From Candidatus Burkholderia humilis (GTDB lineage Bacteria > Pseudomonadota > Gammaproteobacteria > Burkholderiales > Burkholderiaceae), in NCBI GenBank assembly GCA_001184405.1, contig LFMX01000052.1, positions 1 through 33,287 on the forward strand: a stretch of DNA of 33,287 bases, written 5' to 3'. The notes beneath the pieces are model-generated. The model did not search any database. It worked only from the letters and a program-made list of their open reading frames with translations, and was not told the origin of the DNA. Shown here in pieces: positions 20,454-29,156 of the stretch; the first letter of the stretch is position 1; each line of letters opens with the position of its first letter. Made by a program: the position numbers and the translations under genes.

Positions 20454-21147
20454 ACACCGAAAGACCGTTGACGAGCCGCCCTGCTTCGATCGTCACCGTC
20501 GCGTCGCAGCGCTCGACGAGTTCGGCATCGTGCGTGACGAGCACGAGCGTCGCGCCGTTGCGGCGGTTCATCTCGAACATCAGATCGATGATCGCGTAGC
20601 CGGTGGCGGCGTCGAGGCTGCCGGTGGGTTCATCGGCGAACAAGACAGCGGGATGCGTGACGAAAGCGCGGGCGAGCGCCACGCGCTGTTGTTCGCCGCC
20701 GGAAAGCAGCTTCGGATAATGGCCCGTGCGTTGCGCAAGCCCGACCAGATCGAGCAGCGCGCGCGACGCAATTTCCGCATGCGGCAACTCCGTGCGCAAT
20801 TCGAGCGGCAACATGACGTTTTCGAGCGCGGTGAGATGCGGCATCAACTGGAACGACTGGAACACGAAACCGACCGCGCCGCTGCGCAAGGCCGCGCGTT
20901 CGTCTTCGTTCAAGGTCGTCAAATCGCGGCCGAGCAGACGAACCGAACCCTCGGTCGCGCTGTCCAAACCCGCGAGCAGGCCGAGCAAAGTCGACTTGCC
21001 CGAACCCGATGCGCCGACAATTGCCACGCTGCTGCCCTTCGCGATCGACAGATCGATGTGATCGAGAATCGTGAGTTCGCCCGTTGCGTCCTTCACCCGC
21101 TTGTTTAAACCCCGTACTTCGATGACCGGTTCGATATTGTTTTGCAT
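20452..21147 (-). CDS. ABC transporter ATP-binding protein (LolD/YbbA type)
   Basis: A 231-residue ATPase with every signature: Walker [11 protein letters not shown]-loop [18 protein letters not shown], signature [16 protein letters not shown], Walker [13 protein letters not shown] and H-loop VLVTHDAEL. This subgroup energises MacB/LolCDE-like FtsX-type permeases. The start at 21147 ([16 protein letters not shown]) is the first Met fitting the family, and it overlaps the start of the divergent esterase in one CATG. In E. coli ybbA is likewise divergent from tesA and is followed by the permease gene ybbP. Here no permease follows, since the gene ends against pgi, so its partner is elsewhere or lost. 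Intact. Confidence 0.92.
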   Translation of the reverse strand: MQNNIEPVIEVRGLNKRVKDATGELTILDHIDLSIAKGSSVAIVGASGSGKSTLLGLLAGLDSATEGSVRLLGRDLTTLNEDERAALRSGAVGFVFQSFQLMPHLTALENVMLPLELRTELPHAEIASRALLDLVGLAQRTGHYPKLLSGGEQQRVALARAFVTHPAVLFADEPTGSLDAATGYAIIDLMFEMNRRNGATLVLVTHDAELVERCDATVTIEAGRLVNGLSV

Positions 21148-21805
21148 GGACACTTTGAAAAGAAACGGGCGTGGCTTGATTCGAGCCGTCGTCTTGATAG
21201 CGGTTTGCACGACTGCTGCACACGCGGCCGACACGCCTGCGAAGCCGTCGATCGTCGTGCTCGGCGATAGTCTGTCAGCGGAATACGGCTTGCCGCGCGA
21301 TATCGGCTGGGTCAATCTGCTGCGCGACAGGCTCGCGAAAGAGCATCTCGATTATAGCGTCGCCAATTCCAGTATCTCCGGCGACACCACCAGCGGCGGC
21401 CGCGCGCGCCTGACCGCTGTGCTTGCACGCCTCAAGCCTGCTGTCGTCGTGGTGGAACTCGGGGCGAACGATGCGCTGCGCGGCGTGCCGCTCACGACGA
21501 CGGAGACCAATCTTCGTGCGATCGTCGATGCATCGTAGGCGGCGCACGCGAAGGTTTTACTCATCGGCATGTACGTTCCGCCCAATTACGGCCCGGACTA
21601 CTCGCAAAAGTTTCACGGTGTGTACGAGCGCATTGCGAAGGACAAGAACGTGCCGCTCGTGCCTTTTCTGCTCGCGGGTATCGAAAACAAGCCATCGATG
21701 TTCCAGCCGGACCAGATTCATCCGACCGTGCAGGCCCAGCCTTTGCTATTGGATAACGTCTGGCCAAGCTTGAAACCCTTGTTGGGCGCCAGTGTGTCGC
21801 ATTAA
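21146..21805 (+). pseudogene. tesA: TesA-like SGNH arylesterase/thioesterase, in-frame stop
   Basis: The gene codes for a secreted GDSL lipase: signal peptide ([20 protein letters not shown]... to AHA), block I VVLGDSLSAEYGL with the catalytic Ser, block II Gly in GDTTSGGRAR, block III LGANDALRG, and block V DQIHPT with the catalytic Asp and His. Codon 21536-21538 is TAG where the flanking reading (VDAS-stop-AAHAKVLLIG) points to an ancestral CAG (Gln). Reading continues in the same frame to 21805, so this is a pure nonsense change, not an indel. The truncated 130-residue product lacks the Asp-His pair and should be inactive. The family cleaves acyl-CoA, lysophospholipids and aryl esters in the periplasm. 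Confidence 0.92.
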
Positions 21806-21925
21806 CGGGATTAATGAAGGCACCGGCCGCGACAGCTTTCTGAATAACGCGGAACACGGCCACGATTCAGACATCTGAACTTTCGCGTCACTCTTATAAC
21901 TCCGCTCGTTTCTGGGCGACTCTAC

Positions 21926-22028
21926 AAGGAGAAAACGTGAAATACGCTCCCTGCTTCGTGGGTTGGCTTCCACGCATCGGGCCACCGCGGGCAGCCAGGC
22001 AACCGGCGATATCCAGGCCTGCCTGTAA
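21926..22028 (+). pseudogene. Possible remnant of a small gene
   Basis: A strong AAGGAG (21926-21931) precedes GTG 21937 with ideal spacing. Read directly, the GTG frame runs 52 codons through the terminator and looks unnatural. In the frame two bases further on, the stretch ends with a sensible TGDIQACL-TAA at 22026-22028, so adding one base early (GTG AAA [A]TA CGC) would give a basic 31-residue peptide. The translation signal looks real and the coding body decayed. I recognise no family. Confidence 0.2.
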
Positions 22029-22050
22029 GCGTCGATCAACCTTAGTCGCA

Positions 22051-22084
22051 AAAAAGCCCGCTTCCTTTCGATTGCGGGCTTTTT
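22051..22084. terminator. Bidirectional terminator downstream of ppiD
   Basis: AAAAAGCCCGC / GCGGGCTTTTT, an 11-bp stem with a 12-nt loop and T-runs on both strands. It ends 18 nt after the ppiD stop and serves the rightward tesA side as well. Confidence 0.85.
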
Positions 22085-22101
22085 GTTTAGCCTAAGACGG
22101 C

Positions 22102-24018
22102 TTATTGATTCAATGCCGTCGTCGGCGCCTGGCTCAGCTTGACCTTCGAGCGCGCCTTCAGCGAATCGACATACGCTTCCATGTCGGCTTGCGCGTAAAT
22201 CTGCGCAATCTGCTGCTGCGCGCCCGTCAGACGATCCGCCGCGACCTTCTCGACCGCATTTACGCGATAGATCGCGTAACCGTCCGCACCCAGATCGACA
22301 CCGACATAAGCCGGCAGTTTGGATGCATCGGCCTTGAAGATTGCGCCGAGCGCCGCGGGCGGCAAACCTTGCGCGTCGTTGCGTGACACGGCGATCTGCG
22401 ACGTGAAGCCGTCCGTCGACTTCGACTTCTGCAACTCCGCGATCTTTGCTTCACCAGCTTTTCGCGTGGCATCGGCCGCCATTTGCACAATGACCTTCGT
22501 GCGCACGGCGTCCTTCACGGCATCGAACGCGGGCACGGTGGACGGCTTGTAGTCCGTCACGCGCGCCGAGATCAGCGTATTATTGCCGACATCGATGGCT
22601 TCAGTGTTGTTGTGCTCCTTCGTCGCATCCGGCGCGAACACCGCCGCGAGGAACTTCGCGTTGTTGAGCGGATTGTCCTGCGGCAATTGCGGATTGGCCT
22701 TCGGCCCGACCGTCGCGGTCTGCACCGTGAGCTTGAACTTGTCGGCTGCCGGCTGCAGCGACTTCGACTTTTCGTAGACGAGGTCGGTAAAACCTTGCGC
22801 GTCGTCGGCGAAGCCCTTCGAGCCTTGCTGCGTCGTGTAGTCGTTGAGGACCGAGCCCTTCACTTCATCGAACGGCTTGGTGGCGGCGGGCTTCACGTCC
22901 GTCGCCTGAATGATGTGATACCCGAAATCGGACTCGACGATACCGCTCACCTCGCCCTTCTTCAAGCCGAAGGCGGCGTCATCGAACGCCTTACTGCCCG
23001 CGATCTGACCGCGCGCGAAGTAACCGAGATCGCCGCCTTTGGACGCCGAACCCGTATCTTCCGAATCCTTCTGCACGATCTGCGCAAACTGGTCCGGATG
23101 CGCCTTCACTTCCGCGAGAATCTGCTCGGCCTTCTGCTTCGCCTTGGCCTTGTCGGCGGCGCTCGCATCCTTCGGCGCGTTGATCAGAATGTGGCTCGCG
23201 CGCACTTCGCCTTCCGTGCGATAGCGCTGGATGTTGTCGTCGTAGTACTTCTTGAGATCGGCGTCGCTCGGTTTGGACGCGGCTGTGATCGTCGATGGCG
23301 ACAGCACGAGACACTGGATCGTCGCGGTCTCGGGCGTCGCAAAATCATTGCGATGCGCGTCGTAGTAAGACTGGAGTTGCGTATCGGTCGGCTGAACCTT
23401 CGACGCGTAATCCGTCGCGCGCAGCGACAGACCTTGCACGTCGCGCTTCTGTTCGGCCAGTTCGGTCAGGTTTTGCGCGAGCGCCTTCGACGTGAACGCC
23501 GTCTGCTGGATGCTGCCGGGAATCTGTTCGTTCGCAAGCGAGTAGCGCATGCGCTCGTCGTATTGCGCGGGCGTCATGCTTTGCATGGCGAGCATCTGCT
23601 TATATCGATCGACGTCGATGGTGCCGTCCGGCTTGCGCAGCGACGAGATGACGGGATTGGACATCAGCGCACGACGTACGGCATCGTCCGGTGCGGTCAG
23701 ATGCAGACGCTGCGTCTCGTCCGACAGCGCGCGCTGCTGCACGAGGCTGTCGACCATTGCGGCGCGCGTCTCGGGCGAATCGAACATCTTGGGATCGAAC
23801 TGCGCACCGAGCATGGAGCGGGCGCGGTCCAGTTGCTGACGCATGGCGTTGTCATATTCGACGCGCGTAATCTTGTGGCCATTGATGCTGGCCACGTACG
23901 AACTTTCGTCGAAATAGTTGCTGAAACCCTGAATCCCGACCATACCGAGACCCGGCACGATGATCAGGATCAGCAGAGCCATCATCAGGCGCTGGTGATT
24001 GCGGAAGAAGTCGAGCAT
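22102..24018 (-). CDS. ppiD: Membrane-anchored periplasmic chaperone/isomerase PpiD-like
   Basis: A 638-residue protein with one N-terminal membrane anchor (LMMALLILIIVPGLGMVGI), a SurA-like N-terminal domain (YVASINGHKITRVEYDNAMR), a parvulin domain (VRASHILINAPKDAS, KDSEDTGSASKGGDLGYFARG, VESDFGYHIIQATD) and a long helical C-terminal part. It sits at the Sec translocon exit in well-studied relatives and helps outer-membrane and periplasmic proteins fold. Position after hupB and the two tRNAs is the standard Burkholderiales order. Intact and of normal length, in contrast to the broken parvulin at 7814-8595. Ribosome-binding site weak; start fixed by the conserved MLDFFRNHQRLMM. Confidence 0.93.
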   Translation of the reverse strand: MLDFFRNHQRLMMALLILIIVPGLGMVGIQGFSNYFDESSYVASINGHKITRVEYDNAMRQQLDRARSMLGAQFDPKMFDSPETRAAMVDSLVQQRALSDETQRLHLTAPDDAVRRALMSNPVISSLRKPDGTIDVDRYKQMLAMQSMTPAQYDERMRYSLANEQIPGSIQQTAFTSKALAQNLTELAEQKRDVQGLSLRATDYASKVQPTDTQLQSYYDAHRNDFATPETATIQCLVLSPSTITAASKPSDADLKKYYDDNIQRYRTEGEVRASHILINAPKDASAADKAKAKQKAEQILAEVKAHPDQFAQIVQKDSEDTGSASKGGDLGYFARGQIAGSKAFDDAAFGLKKGEVSGIVESDFGYHIIQATDVKPAATKPFDEVKGSVLNDYTTQQGSKGFADDAQGFTDLVYEKSKSLQPAADKFKLTVQTATVGPKANPQLPQDNPLNNAKFLAAVFAPDATKEHNNTEAIDVGNNTLISARVTDYKPSTVPAFDAVKDAVRTKVIVQMAADATRKAGEAKIAELQKSKSTDGFTSQIAVSRNDAQGLPPAALGAIFKADASKLPAYVGVDLGADGYAIYRVNAVEKVAADRLTGAQQQIAQIYAQADMEAYVDSLKARSKVKLSQAPTTALNQ

Positions 24019-24283
24019 GCGAACCGCTGCGTGGTTAGAACAAAACTCATAATATTACAACAGTGGGAGGGGAAAAGGCGAAAGGCGGGCGTGATTTGAG
24101 GCACCGAACGGCGTAATTGTCGTGGAAGCCGGATGAAATGAGCCGAATTTCTCCGTCGATTCAACGACTTATTCGACACTTACGCGCATCGCGCGTAATA
24201 CCGCAATTGCTGCGAAAGTCAGTAATGGTCGGCGCCGCAAAATCCTTCGCATTCTTAACGAATACGTTTTCTAGGCACAAAAC
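24019..24283. other. Intergenic region upstream of ppiD
   Basis: 265 bp with no supportable gene. On the minus strand an AT-rich stretch (TTGTAATATTATGAG, near 24046-24060) could hold the ppiD -10, but no matching -35 was found. Nothing else recognised. Confidence 0.4.
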
Positions 24284-24317
24284 AAAATCCTGCAAGCCGT
24301 GAAGCTTGCGGGATTTT
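24284..24317 (-). terminator. Terminator after tRNA-Asp
   Basis: A 14-bp stem with one mismatch (AAAATCCCGCAAGC / GCTTGCAGGATTTT, loop TTCACG) followed by GTTTTG on the minus strand, 10 nt past the tRNA CCA end. It would end the tRNA-Val/tRNA-Asp transcript. Confidence 0.8.
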
Positions 24318-24327
24318 CGATTGATTC

Positions 24328-24404
24328 TGGCGGAGCGGACGGGACTCGAACCCGCGACCCCCGGCGTGACAGACCGGTATTGTAACCGACTGAACTACCG
24401 CTCC
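24328..24404 (-). tRNA. tRNA-Asp (GTC) with two unusual bases
   Basis: 77 nt with encoded CCA. The acceptor stem GGAGCGG / CCGCTCC, the T-arm with GTTCGAG and the anticodon loop CTGTCAC (anticodon GTC) are intact. Two positions differ from the standard bacterial tRNA-Asp. Base 22 (genome 24382) is C where G is expected (GGTTACAA versus GGTTAGAA), which breaks the C13-G22 D-stem pair. Base 31 (genome 24373) is T where C is expected, leaving only a T-G pair at the end of the anticodon stem. The tRNA may fold less well. Confidence 0.93.
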
Positions 24405-24430
24405 TTTTTGACATCCGACGAAACCGGAAC

Positions 24431-24506
24431 TGGTGGGTGCTGAGAGGGTCGAACTCCCGACCTACGCCTTGTAAGGGCGCCGCTCTACCAACTGAGCTAA
24501 GCACCC
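24431..24506 (-). tRNA. tRNA-Val (TAC)
   Basis: 76 nt with encoded CCA. Acceptor stem GGGTGCT / AGCACCC, D-arm AGCTCAGTTGGTAGAGC, anticodon loop CTTACAA (anticodon TAC), T-loop TTCGACC. All stems pair, with G-T pairs at the top of the anticodon stem and in the T-stem. It is 26 nt upstream of tRNA-Asp and 76 nt downstream of hupB, so the three are probably on one transcript. Confidence 0.96.
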
Positions 24507-24582
24507 GTTCCGCAGTTGCTTCGTCTTGCGCTCCGCTGGTTTGTCCGATACCCGGTTAGAACTACCGTACCCAGCGAATCTA

Positions 24583-24855
24583 TTAGTTTAGCGCATCCTT
24601 CAACACTTTGCCAGGGCGAAATTTGGGGATTTTTGCGGCCTTGATTTTGATCGCCGCGCTCATACGCGGATTGCGGCCCGTGCGCGCCGTACGCTTGTCG
24701 ACCGCAAAGGTGCCGAAGCCGACGAGCGTCACCGTTCCGCCCTTCTTCAGCGTCGCACGCACGCCGCCGATCACCGCTTCGAGCGCGCGCTGCGCCGCTG
24801 CCTTGGAGATGTCGGCTTGCTGCGCGATATGGTCGACCAGTTCCGTCTTGTTCAT
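24583..24855 (-). CDS. hupB: DNA-binding protein HU-beta
   Basis: A 90-residue nucleoid protein, [20 protein letters not shown] onward, full family length. The beta-arm has the DNA-intercalating Pro in TGRNPR. The HU signature normally ends N-P-x-T; here it is NPRM, with Met at codon 24661-24663, followed by Ser where Gly is usual. VDKRTARTG also differs from the common VGKRAARTG. All four inferred changes (T to M, G to S, G to D, A to T) are single C-to-T or G-to-A steps. The protein is still probably functional. It follows lon, has its own strong promoter and precedes the tRNA pair. Confidence 0.95.
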   Translation of the reverse strand: MNKTELVDHIAQQADISKAAAQRALEAVIGGVRATLKKGGTVTLVGFGTFAVDKRTARTGRNPRMSAAIKIKAAKIPKFRPGKVLKDALN

Positions 24856-24944
24856 GTGATACCCGACTCTGTAATGACACGATGTAATCGATCTGTTGAT
24901 GCATCGAAACGAACGGCATCTCAAAAATGCCGGATGCGGGGCTC

Positions 24945-24973
24945 ATTAAACGTAGCCGAAACAGCCATGTCAA
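24945..24973 (-). promoter_or_regulatory. Strong sigma70 promoter of hupB
   Basis: On the minus strand a perfect TTGACA (24968-24973), exactly 17 bp, then TTTAAT (24945-24950). The expected RNA start is near 24938, giving a leader of about 83 nt. It is the best promoter in the window and also drives the two tRNAs unless a terminator intervenes; I see none between them. Confidence 0.85.
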
Positions 24974-25050
24974 CGAGGGTTCCGCCCGATTCAATCCGCA
25001 ATCGACGGGCTTTAGAAGCGACGCTCAAATAATTCGGCACGCCAAAAGAA

Positions 25051-25079
25051 AAAACCCGCGAAGCAAGTTCGCGGGTTTT
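25051..25079 (-). terminator. lon terminator
   Basis: A perfect 12-bp stem (AAAACCCGCGAA / TTCGCGGGTTTT, 5-nt loop) followed by a T-rich tract on the minus strand, 48 nt after the lon stop. Confidence 0.88.
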
Positions 25080-25126
25080 AGTTCAAACAGCGCAACGCGG
25101 TGGTGAAACCGCGTCGCGCTTACGGC

Positions 25127-27550
25127 TTAATGCTTGACGACGTCACCAGAAGCCGGCGCATCTTTCTGCTTTTCGGCAGCGACAGGTGCAGCCTTTGCCT
25201 CTTCTTCCGGCAGCGCTTCCGGCGTGCGTTCGAGCGCAAGTTCCAGCGCGCGATCGATCCAGCGAACCGGCACGATCTCGATGGCGTTCTTCACGTTGTC
25301 GGGGATGTCGGCCAAGTCCTTTGTGTTTTCCTCAGGAATCAGCACGAGCTTGATGCCGCCGCGATGCGCCGCCAGCAGCTTCTCCTTCAACCCGCCGATC
25401 GGCAGCACTTCGCCGCGCAGCGTGATTTCGCCCGTCATCGCGACATCCGCGCGAACCGGAATGCCGGTCAGCACCGAGACCAGCGCCGTCGTCATCGCGA
25501 TACCGGCGGACGGACCGTCCTTCGGCGTCGCGCCTTCCGGCACGTGGATGTGGATGTCCTTCTTCTCGAACGACTCATCCGTAATGCCGAGACGACGCGA
25601 ACGCGAACGCACCACCGAGCGCGCCGCTTCGACGGATTCCTTCATCACGTCGCCGAGCGAACCGGTGCGGATCACACCGCCCTTGCCGGGCATCACCGCC
25701 GCTTCGATCGTCAGCAGATCGCCGCCGACTTCTGTCCACGCAAGGCCCGTGACCTGACCGATCTGGTTTTCCTTCGTGGCCAGACCGAAGTCGTACTTGC
25801 GCACGCCGAGGAAGGTGTCGAGATTGGAGCCATCGACCTTCACCGCGCCTTCGGCCTTCTTCAGCAGCAGCATCTTCACGACCTTGCGGCAGATCTTCGA
25901 GACTTCACGCTCGAGCGAACGCACACCCGCTTCGCGCGTGTAGTAGCGAATGATGTCACGGATTGCCTGCTCCGTCACATCGATCTCGCCTTCCTTCAGG
26001 CCGTTATTGCGCTTCTGCTTCGGCAACAAATAACGCTGGGCGATGCTGACCTTCTCGTCTTCCGTGTAACCCGACAAGCGGATGACTTCCATCCGGTCGA
26101 GCAGCGGCGGCGGAATGTTCAGCGAGTTGGACGTCGCGACGAACATCACGTCCGACAGATCGAAGTCCACTTCGATGTAGTGGTCCGCGAACGTATGGTT
26201 CTGTTCCGGGTCAAGCACTTCGAGCAGCGCGGATGCCGGGTCGCCACGGAAATCCATACCAATCTTGTCGACTTCGTCGAGCAGGAAGAGCGGATTGCGC
26301 ACGCCGACTTTCGTCAGGTTTTGCAGAATCTTGCCGGGCATCGAACCGATGTACGTACGACGGTGACCGCGAATCTCTGATTCGTCATGCACGCCGCCGA
26401 GCGCCATGCGCACGAACTTGCGGTTGGTCGCGCGCGCGATCGACTGACCGAGCGACGTCTTACCTACACCGGGCGGCCCGACGAGGCACAGAATCGGCGC
26501 CTTCACCTTCTCGACGCGTTGCTGAACCGCGAGATACTCGAGAATGCGTTCCTTGACCTTTTCAAGACCGAAGTGGTCTTCATCCAGCACGCGCTCGGCG
26601 TTCGAGAGGTCGTTGTTGACCTTGCTCTTCTTGCGCCACGGCAAGCCGATCAGCGTATCGATGTAATTGCGCACGACGGTCGCTTCAGCGGACATCGGCG
26701 ACATCAGCTTGAGCTTCTTGAGCTCGGCATCAGCTTTCTTCTTGGCTTCCTTCGGCATGCGCGCGGCGGTGATGCGCTTCTCGAGTTCTTCGAGATCCGC
26801 ACCCTCTTCTCCTTCGCCCAGTTCCTTCTGGATGGCCTTGACCTGCTCGTTCAGGTAGTACTCACGCTGGCTCTTCTCCATCTGACGCTTCACGCGTCCA
26901 CGGATGCGCTTCTCGACCTGAAGAATGTCGATCTCGGCTTCGAGCTGAGTAAGCAAATGCTCCAGACGCTCGATGACCGGGAACATCTCCAGAATGTGCT
27001 GCTTCTGGTCGAGCTTGAGCGGCAGATGCGCAGCGATAGTGTCAGCCAGACGACCCGCTTTATCGATACCCGACAGCGACGTTAGGATCTCTGGCGGAAT
27101 CTTCTTGTTGAGCTTCACATACTGATCGAATTGCGAAACGATCGTGCGGCGCAGCGCTTCGGTTTCGGCGCTATCGGCGTGATCTGGCTCGAGCGGCATG
27201 ACGTCGCAGGAAAACTGCGTTTCCTGTTCTTCGATCGACAGCGTCTTCGCGCGCTGCAAACCTTCGACGAGTACCTTCACCGTACCGTCGGGCAGCTTCA
27301 GCATTTGCAGGATGTTGGCGACACATCCTACTTCGTACATGTCCTTTTCGGTCGGTTCGTCCTTCGCCGCCGTTTTCTGGGCGATGAGCATGATGTGCTT
27401 GCCGCCTTCCATTGCGGCTTCAAGGGCCTTGATCGACTTGGGCCGCCCAACGAAGAGCGGAATCACCATATGCGGGAAGACGACTACGTCGCGCAGCGGA
27501 AGCAGCGGCAGCGTAATGCGTTCCTGCGGCAGGAGTTGGGTTCCTGACAT
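25127..27550 (-). CDS. lon: ATP-dependent protease Lon
   Basis: An 807-residue cytoplasmic AAA+ protease for misfolded and regulatory proteins. Order of domains: N-terminal substrate-binding LON domain ([20 protein letters not shown]), coiled helical region ([21 protein letters not shown]), AAA+ module (Walker [10 protein letters not shown], Walker [13 protein letters not shown], sensor [18 protein letters not shown]) and protease domain with the Ser-Lys dyad ([11 protein letters not shown] and [12 protein letters not shown]). The start [15 protein letters not shown] follows TGGGGA; an in-frame ATG at 27613 would add 21 unlikely residues. It has an Ala- and Glu-rich tail ([20 protein letters not shown]), as in relatives. 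Intact. It follows clpX with a terminator between, so it has its own promoter, which I could not place. Confidence 0.97.
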   Translation of the reverse strand: MSGTQLLPQERITLPLLPLRDVVVFPHMVIPLFVGRPKSIKALEAAMEGGKHIMLIAQKTAAKDEPTEKDMYEVGCVANILQMLKLPDGTVKVLVEGLQRAKTLSIEEQETQFSCDVMPLEPDHADSAETEALRRTIVSQFDQYVKLNKKIPPEILTSLSGIDKAGRLADTIAAHLPLKLDQKQHILEMFPVIERLEHLLTQLEAEIDILQVEKRIRGRVKRQMEKSQREYYLNEQVKAIQKELGEGEEGADLEELEKRITAARMPKEAKKKADAELKKLKLMSPMSAEATVVRNYIDTLIGLPWRKKSKVNNDLSNAERVLDEDHFGLEKVKERILEYLAVQQRVEKVKAPILCLVGPPGVGKTSLGQSIARATNRKFVRMALGGVHDESEIRGHRRTYIGSMPGKILQNLTKVGVRNPLFLLDEVDKIGMDFRGDPASALLEVLDPEQNHTFADHYIEVDFDLSDVMFVATSNSLNIPPPLLDRMEVIRLSGYTEDEKVSIAQRYLLPKQKRNNGLKEGEIDVTEQAIRDIIRYYTREAGVRSLEREVSKICRKVVKMLLLKKAEGAVKVDGSNLDTFLGVRKYDFGLATKENQIGQVTGLAWTEVGGDLLTIEAAVMPGKGGVIRTGSLGDVMKESVEAARSVVRSRSRRLGITDESFEKKDIHIHVPEGATPKDGPSAGIAMTTALVSVLTGIPVRADVAMTGEITLRGEVLPIGGLKEKLLAAHRGGIKLVLIPEENTKDLADIPDNVKNAIEIVPVRWIDRALELALERTPEALPEEEAKAAPVAAEKQKDAPASGDVVKH

Positions 27551-27687
27551 TTCAATTTCCCCATTAATAATGGAATCGGTTCGTTCAAGTAAGGCCGCTA
27601 AGCGCAATTGCAAGCCTTTATCGGAAGGGAAAAGTCGTTAGTCCAAGTTCTCGTCAGTCACGTCTACAAGATAAACCGAAAAAAATA

Positions 27688-27719
27688 AAAGGCCGTTCAC
27701 GTCGCCATGAACGGCCTTT
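27688..27719 (-). terminator. clpX terminator
   Basis: A perfect 12-bp stem (AAAGGCCGTTCA / TGAACGGCCTTT, 8-nt loop) followed by TATTTTTTTC on the minus strand, 20 nt after the clpX stop. Confidence 0.9.
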
Positions 27720-27738
27720 CGCCGACACATAGCCTACT

Positions 27739-29010
27739 TCAGTTCGATCCCGCAACTTTGGGTGCGTCTTCGTAGATGAGCAACGGTTTGCCGTCGCCGT
27801 CGATCGTGTTGTCGTCGACGATCACCTTCGACACGCCCTTCATGGTCGGCAGTTCGTACATCACATCCAGCAACGCCTGTTCCAAAATGGAGCGCAGCCC
27901 GCGCGCGCCCGTCTTGCGACGAATCGCCTTTTGCGCGATGGCCTGCAGCGCGGCCGGACGAATCTCCAGTTCCACGCGTTCCATGCTGAACAGCTTGTGA
28001 TACTGCTTCACGAGCGCGTTCTTTGGCTCGATCAGAATTTTCACGAGCGCGGCTTCGTCCAGCTTGCCGAGCGTCGCCACGACCGGCAGACGGCCGATCA
28101 GCTCGGGAATGAGACCGAACTTGATCAGATCTTCAGGCTCGACTTCGCGCAGCACTTCGCCGGCATCGCGATCCTGCTTGCTTTTCACGCTGGCTGCAAA
28201 ACCGATGCCCGTCTTTTCCGTGCGATCGGTGATGACCTTTTCCAGCCCGTCGAACGCGCCGCCGCAAATGAACAGGATGTTAGTCGTATCGACCTGGATG
28301 AAATCCTGATTCGGGTGCTTGCGTCCGCCTTGCGGCGGCACCGACGCCATCGTGCCTTCGATCAGCTTGAGCAGCGCCTGCTGCACGCCCTCGCCCGACA
28401 CGTCGCGCGTGATGGACGGGTTATCCGACTTGCGGCTGATCTTGTCGATTTCGTCGATGTAAACGATTCCGCGCTGCGCCTTGTCGACTTCGTAATTGCA
28501 GTTCTGCAGCAGCTTCTGAATGATGTTTTCGACGTCCTCGCCGACGTAACCGGCTTCGGTCAGCGTCGTGGCATCGGCGATCACGAACGGCACATTCAGC
28601 ATGCGTGCGAGCGTCTGCGCGAGCAACGTCTTACCCGAACCGGTCGGCCCGATCAGGAGAATGTTGCTCTTCGACAGCTCGATATCGTCCTTCTTGTCGA
28701 GATGCTTGAGGCGTTTGTAATGGTTGTACACGGCCACGGCGAGAATCTTCTTCGCGCGTTCCTGGCCGATCACGTACTGATGGAGAAGATCGTTGATTTC
28801 CTGCGGGCTCGGCAGGTCGGACTTCGTCAGCCCGGCCTCCTCCGCCGCGCTGGCCGCTTCGTCGCGAATGATCTCGTTGCACAAGTCGATGCATTCATCG
28901 CAGATGAACACCGATGGCCCAGCGATGAGCTTTTTCACCTCATGTTGGCTCTTTCCGCAGAATGAGCAATACAGCAGCTTTTCGCTGCTGGAACCTTTTT
29001 TGTCCACCAT
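27739..29010 (-). CDS. clpX: ClpXP unfoldase subunit ClpX
   Basis: A 423-residue AAA+ unfoldase that recognises tagged proteins and feeds them to ClpP. The zinc-binding domain has C15/C18 (LLYCSFCGK) and C37/C40 ([10 protein letters not shown]). The AAA+ module shows Walker [13 protein letters not shown], the pore loop GYVGEDVEN, Walker [11 protein letters not shown], the pore-2 region GGRKHPNQ, and the ClpP-docking loop within [10 protein letters not shown] to IGRLPV. GGAGG precedes the start by 11 nt. It is in operon with clpP (146-bp gap holding a large inverted repeat). Intact, normal length. Confidence 0.97.
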   Translation of the reverse strand: MVDKKGSSSEKLLYCSFCGKSQHEVKKLIAGPSVFICDECIDLCNEIIRDEAASAAEEAGLTKSDLPSPQEINDLLHQYVIGQERAKKILAVAVYNHYKRLKHLDKKDDIELSKSNILLIGPTGSGKTLLAQTLARMLNVPFVIADATTLTEAGYVGEDVENIIQKLLQNCNYEVDKAQRGIVYIDEIDKISRKSDNPSITRDVSGEGVQQALLKLIEGTMASVPPQGGRKHPNQDFIQVDTTNILFICGGAFDGLEKVITDRTEKTGIGFAASVKSKQDRDAGEVLREVEPEDLIKFGLIPELIGRLPVVATLGKLDEAALVKILIEPKNALVKQYHKLFSMERVELEIRPAALQAIAQKAIRRKTGARGLRSILEQALLDVMYELPTMKGVSKVIVDDNTIDGDGKPLLIYEDAPKVAGSN

Positions 29011-29047
29011 AAAAGTGTAAGCCTCCGGACGCTCTTGTTACATGATA

Positions 29048-29100
29048 CGCCCTTCGATCCGGCCACGTAGTTTGCCGCCGCGTGGCCGGATCGAAGGGCG
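29048..29100. repeat. Perfect 20-bp inverted repeat between clpP and clpX
   Basis: Arms 29048-29067 and 29081-29100 are perfect reverse complements (CGCCCTTCGATCC... and its partner) with a 13-nt loop. On the transcribed (minus) strand the hairpin follows clpP and precedes clpX and is not followed by a T-run, so it is unlikely to be a full terminator. It could stabilise the clpP message, be an RNase processing site, attenuate clpX, or be a mobile REP-like repeat. Whether relatives carry it is unknown to me. Confidence 0.9.
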
Positions 29101-29156
29101 TGTGCGCCGCATTCACCGCTCATTCACGATACGGCGCGGCGTTGCTCCGGACGCCT

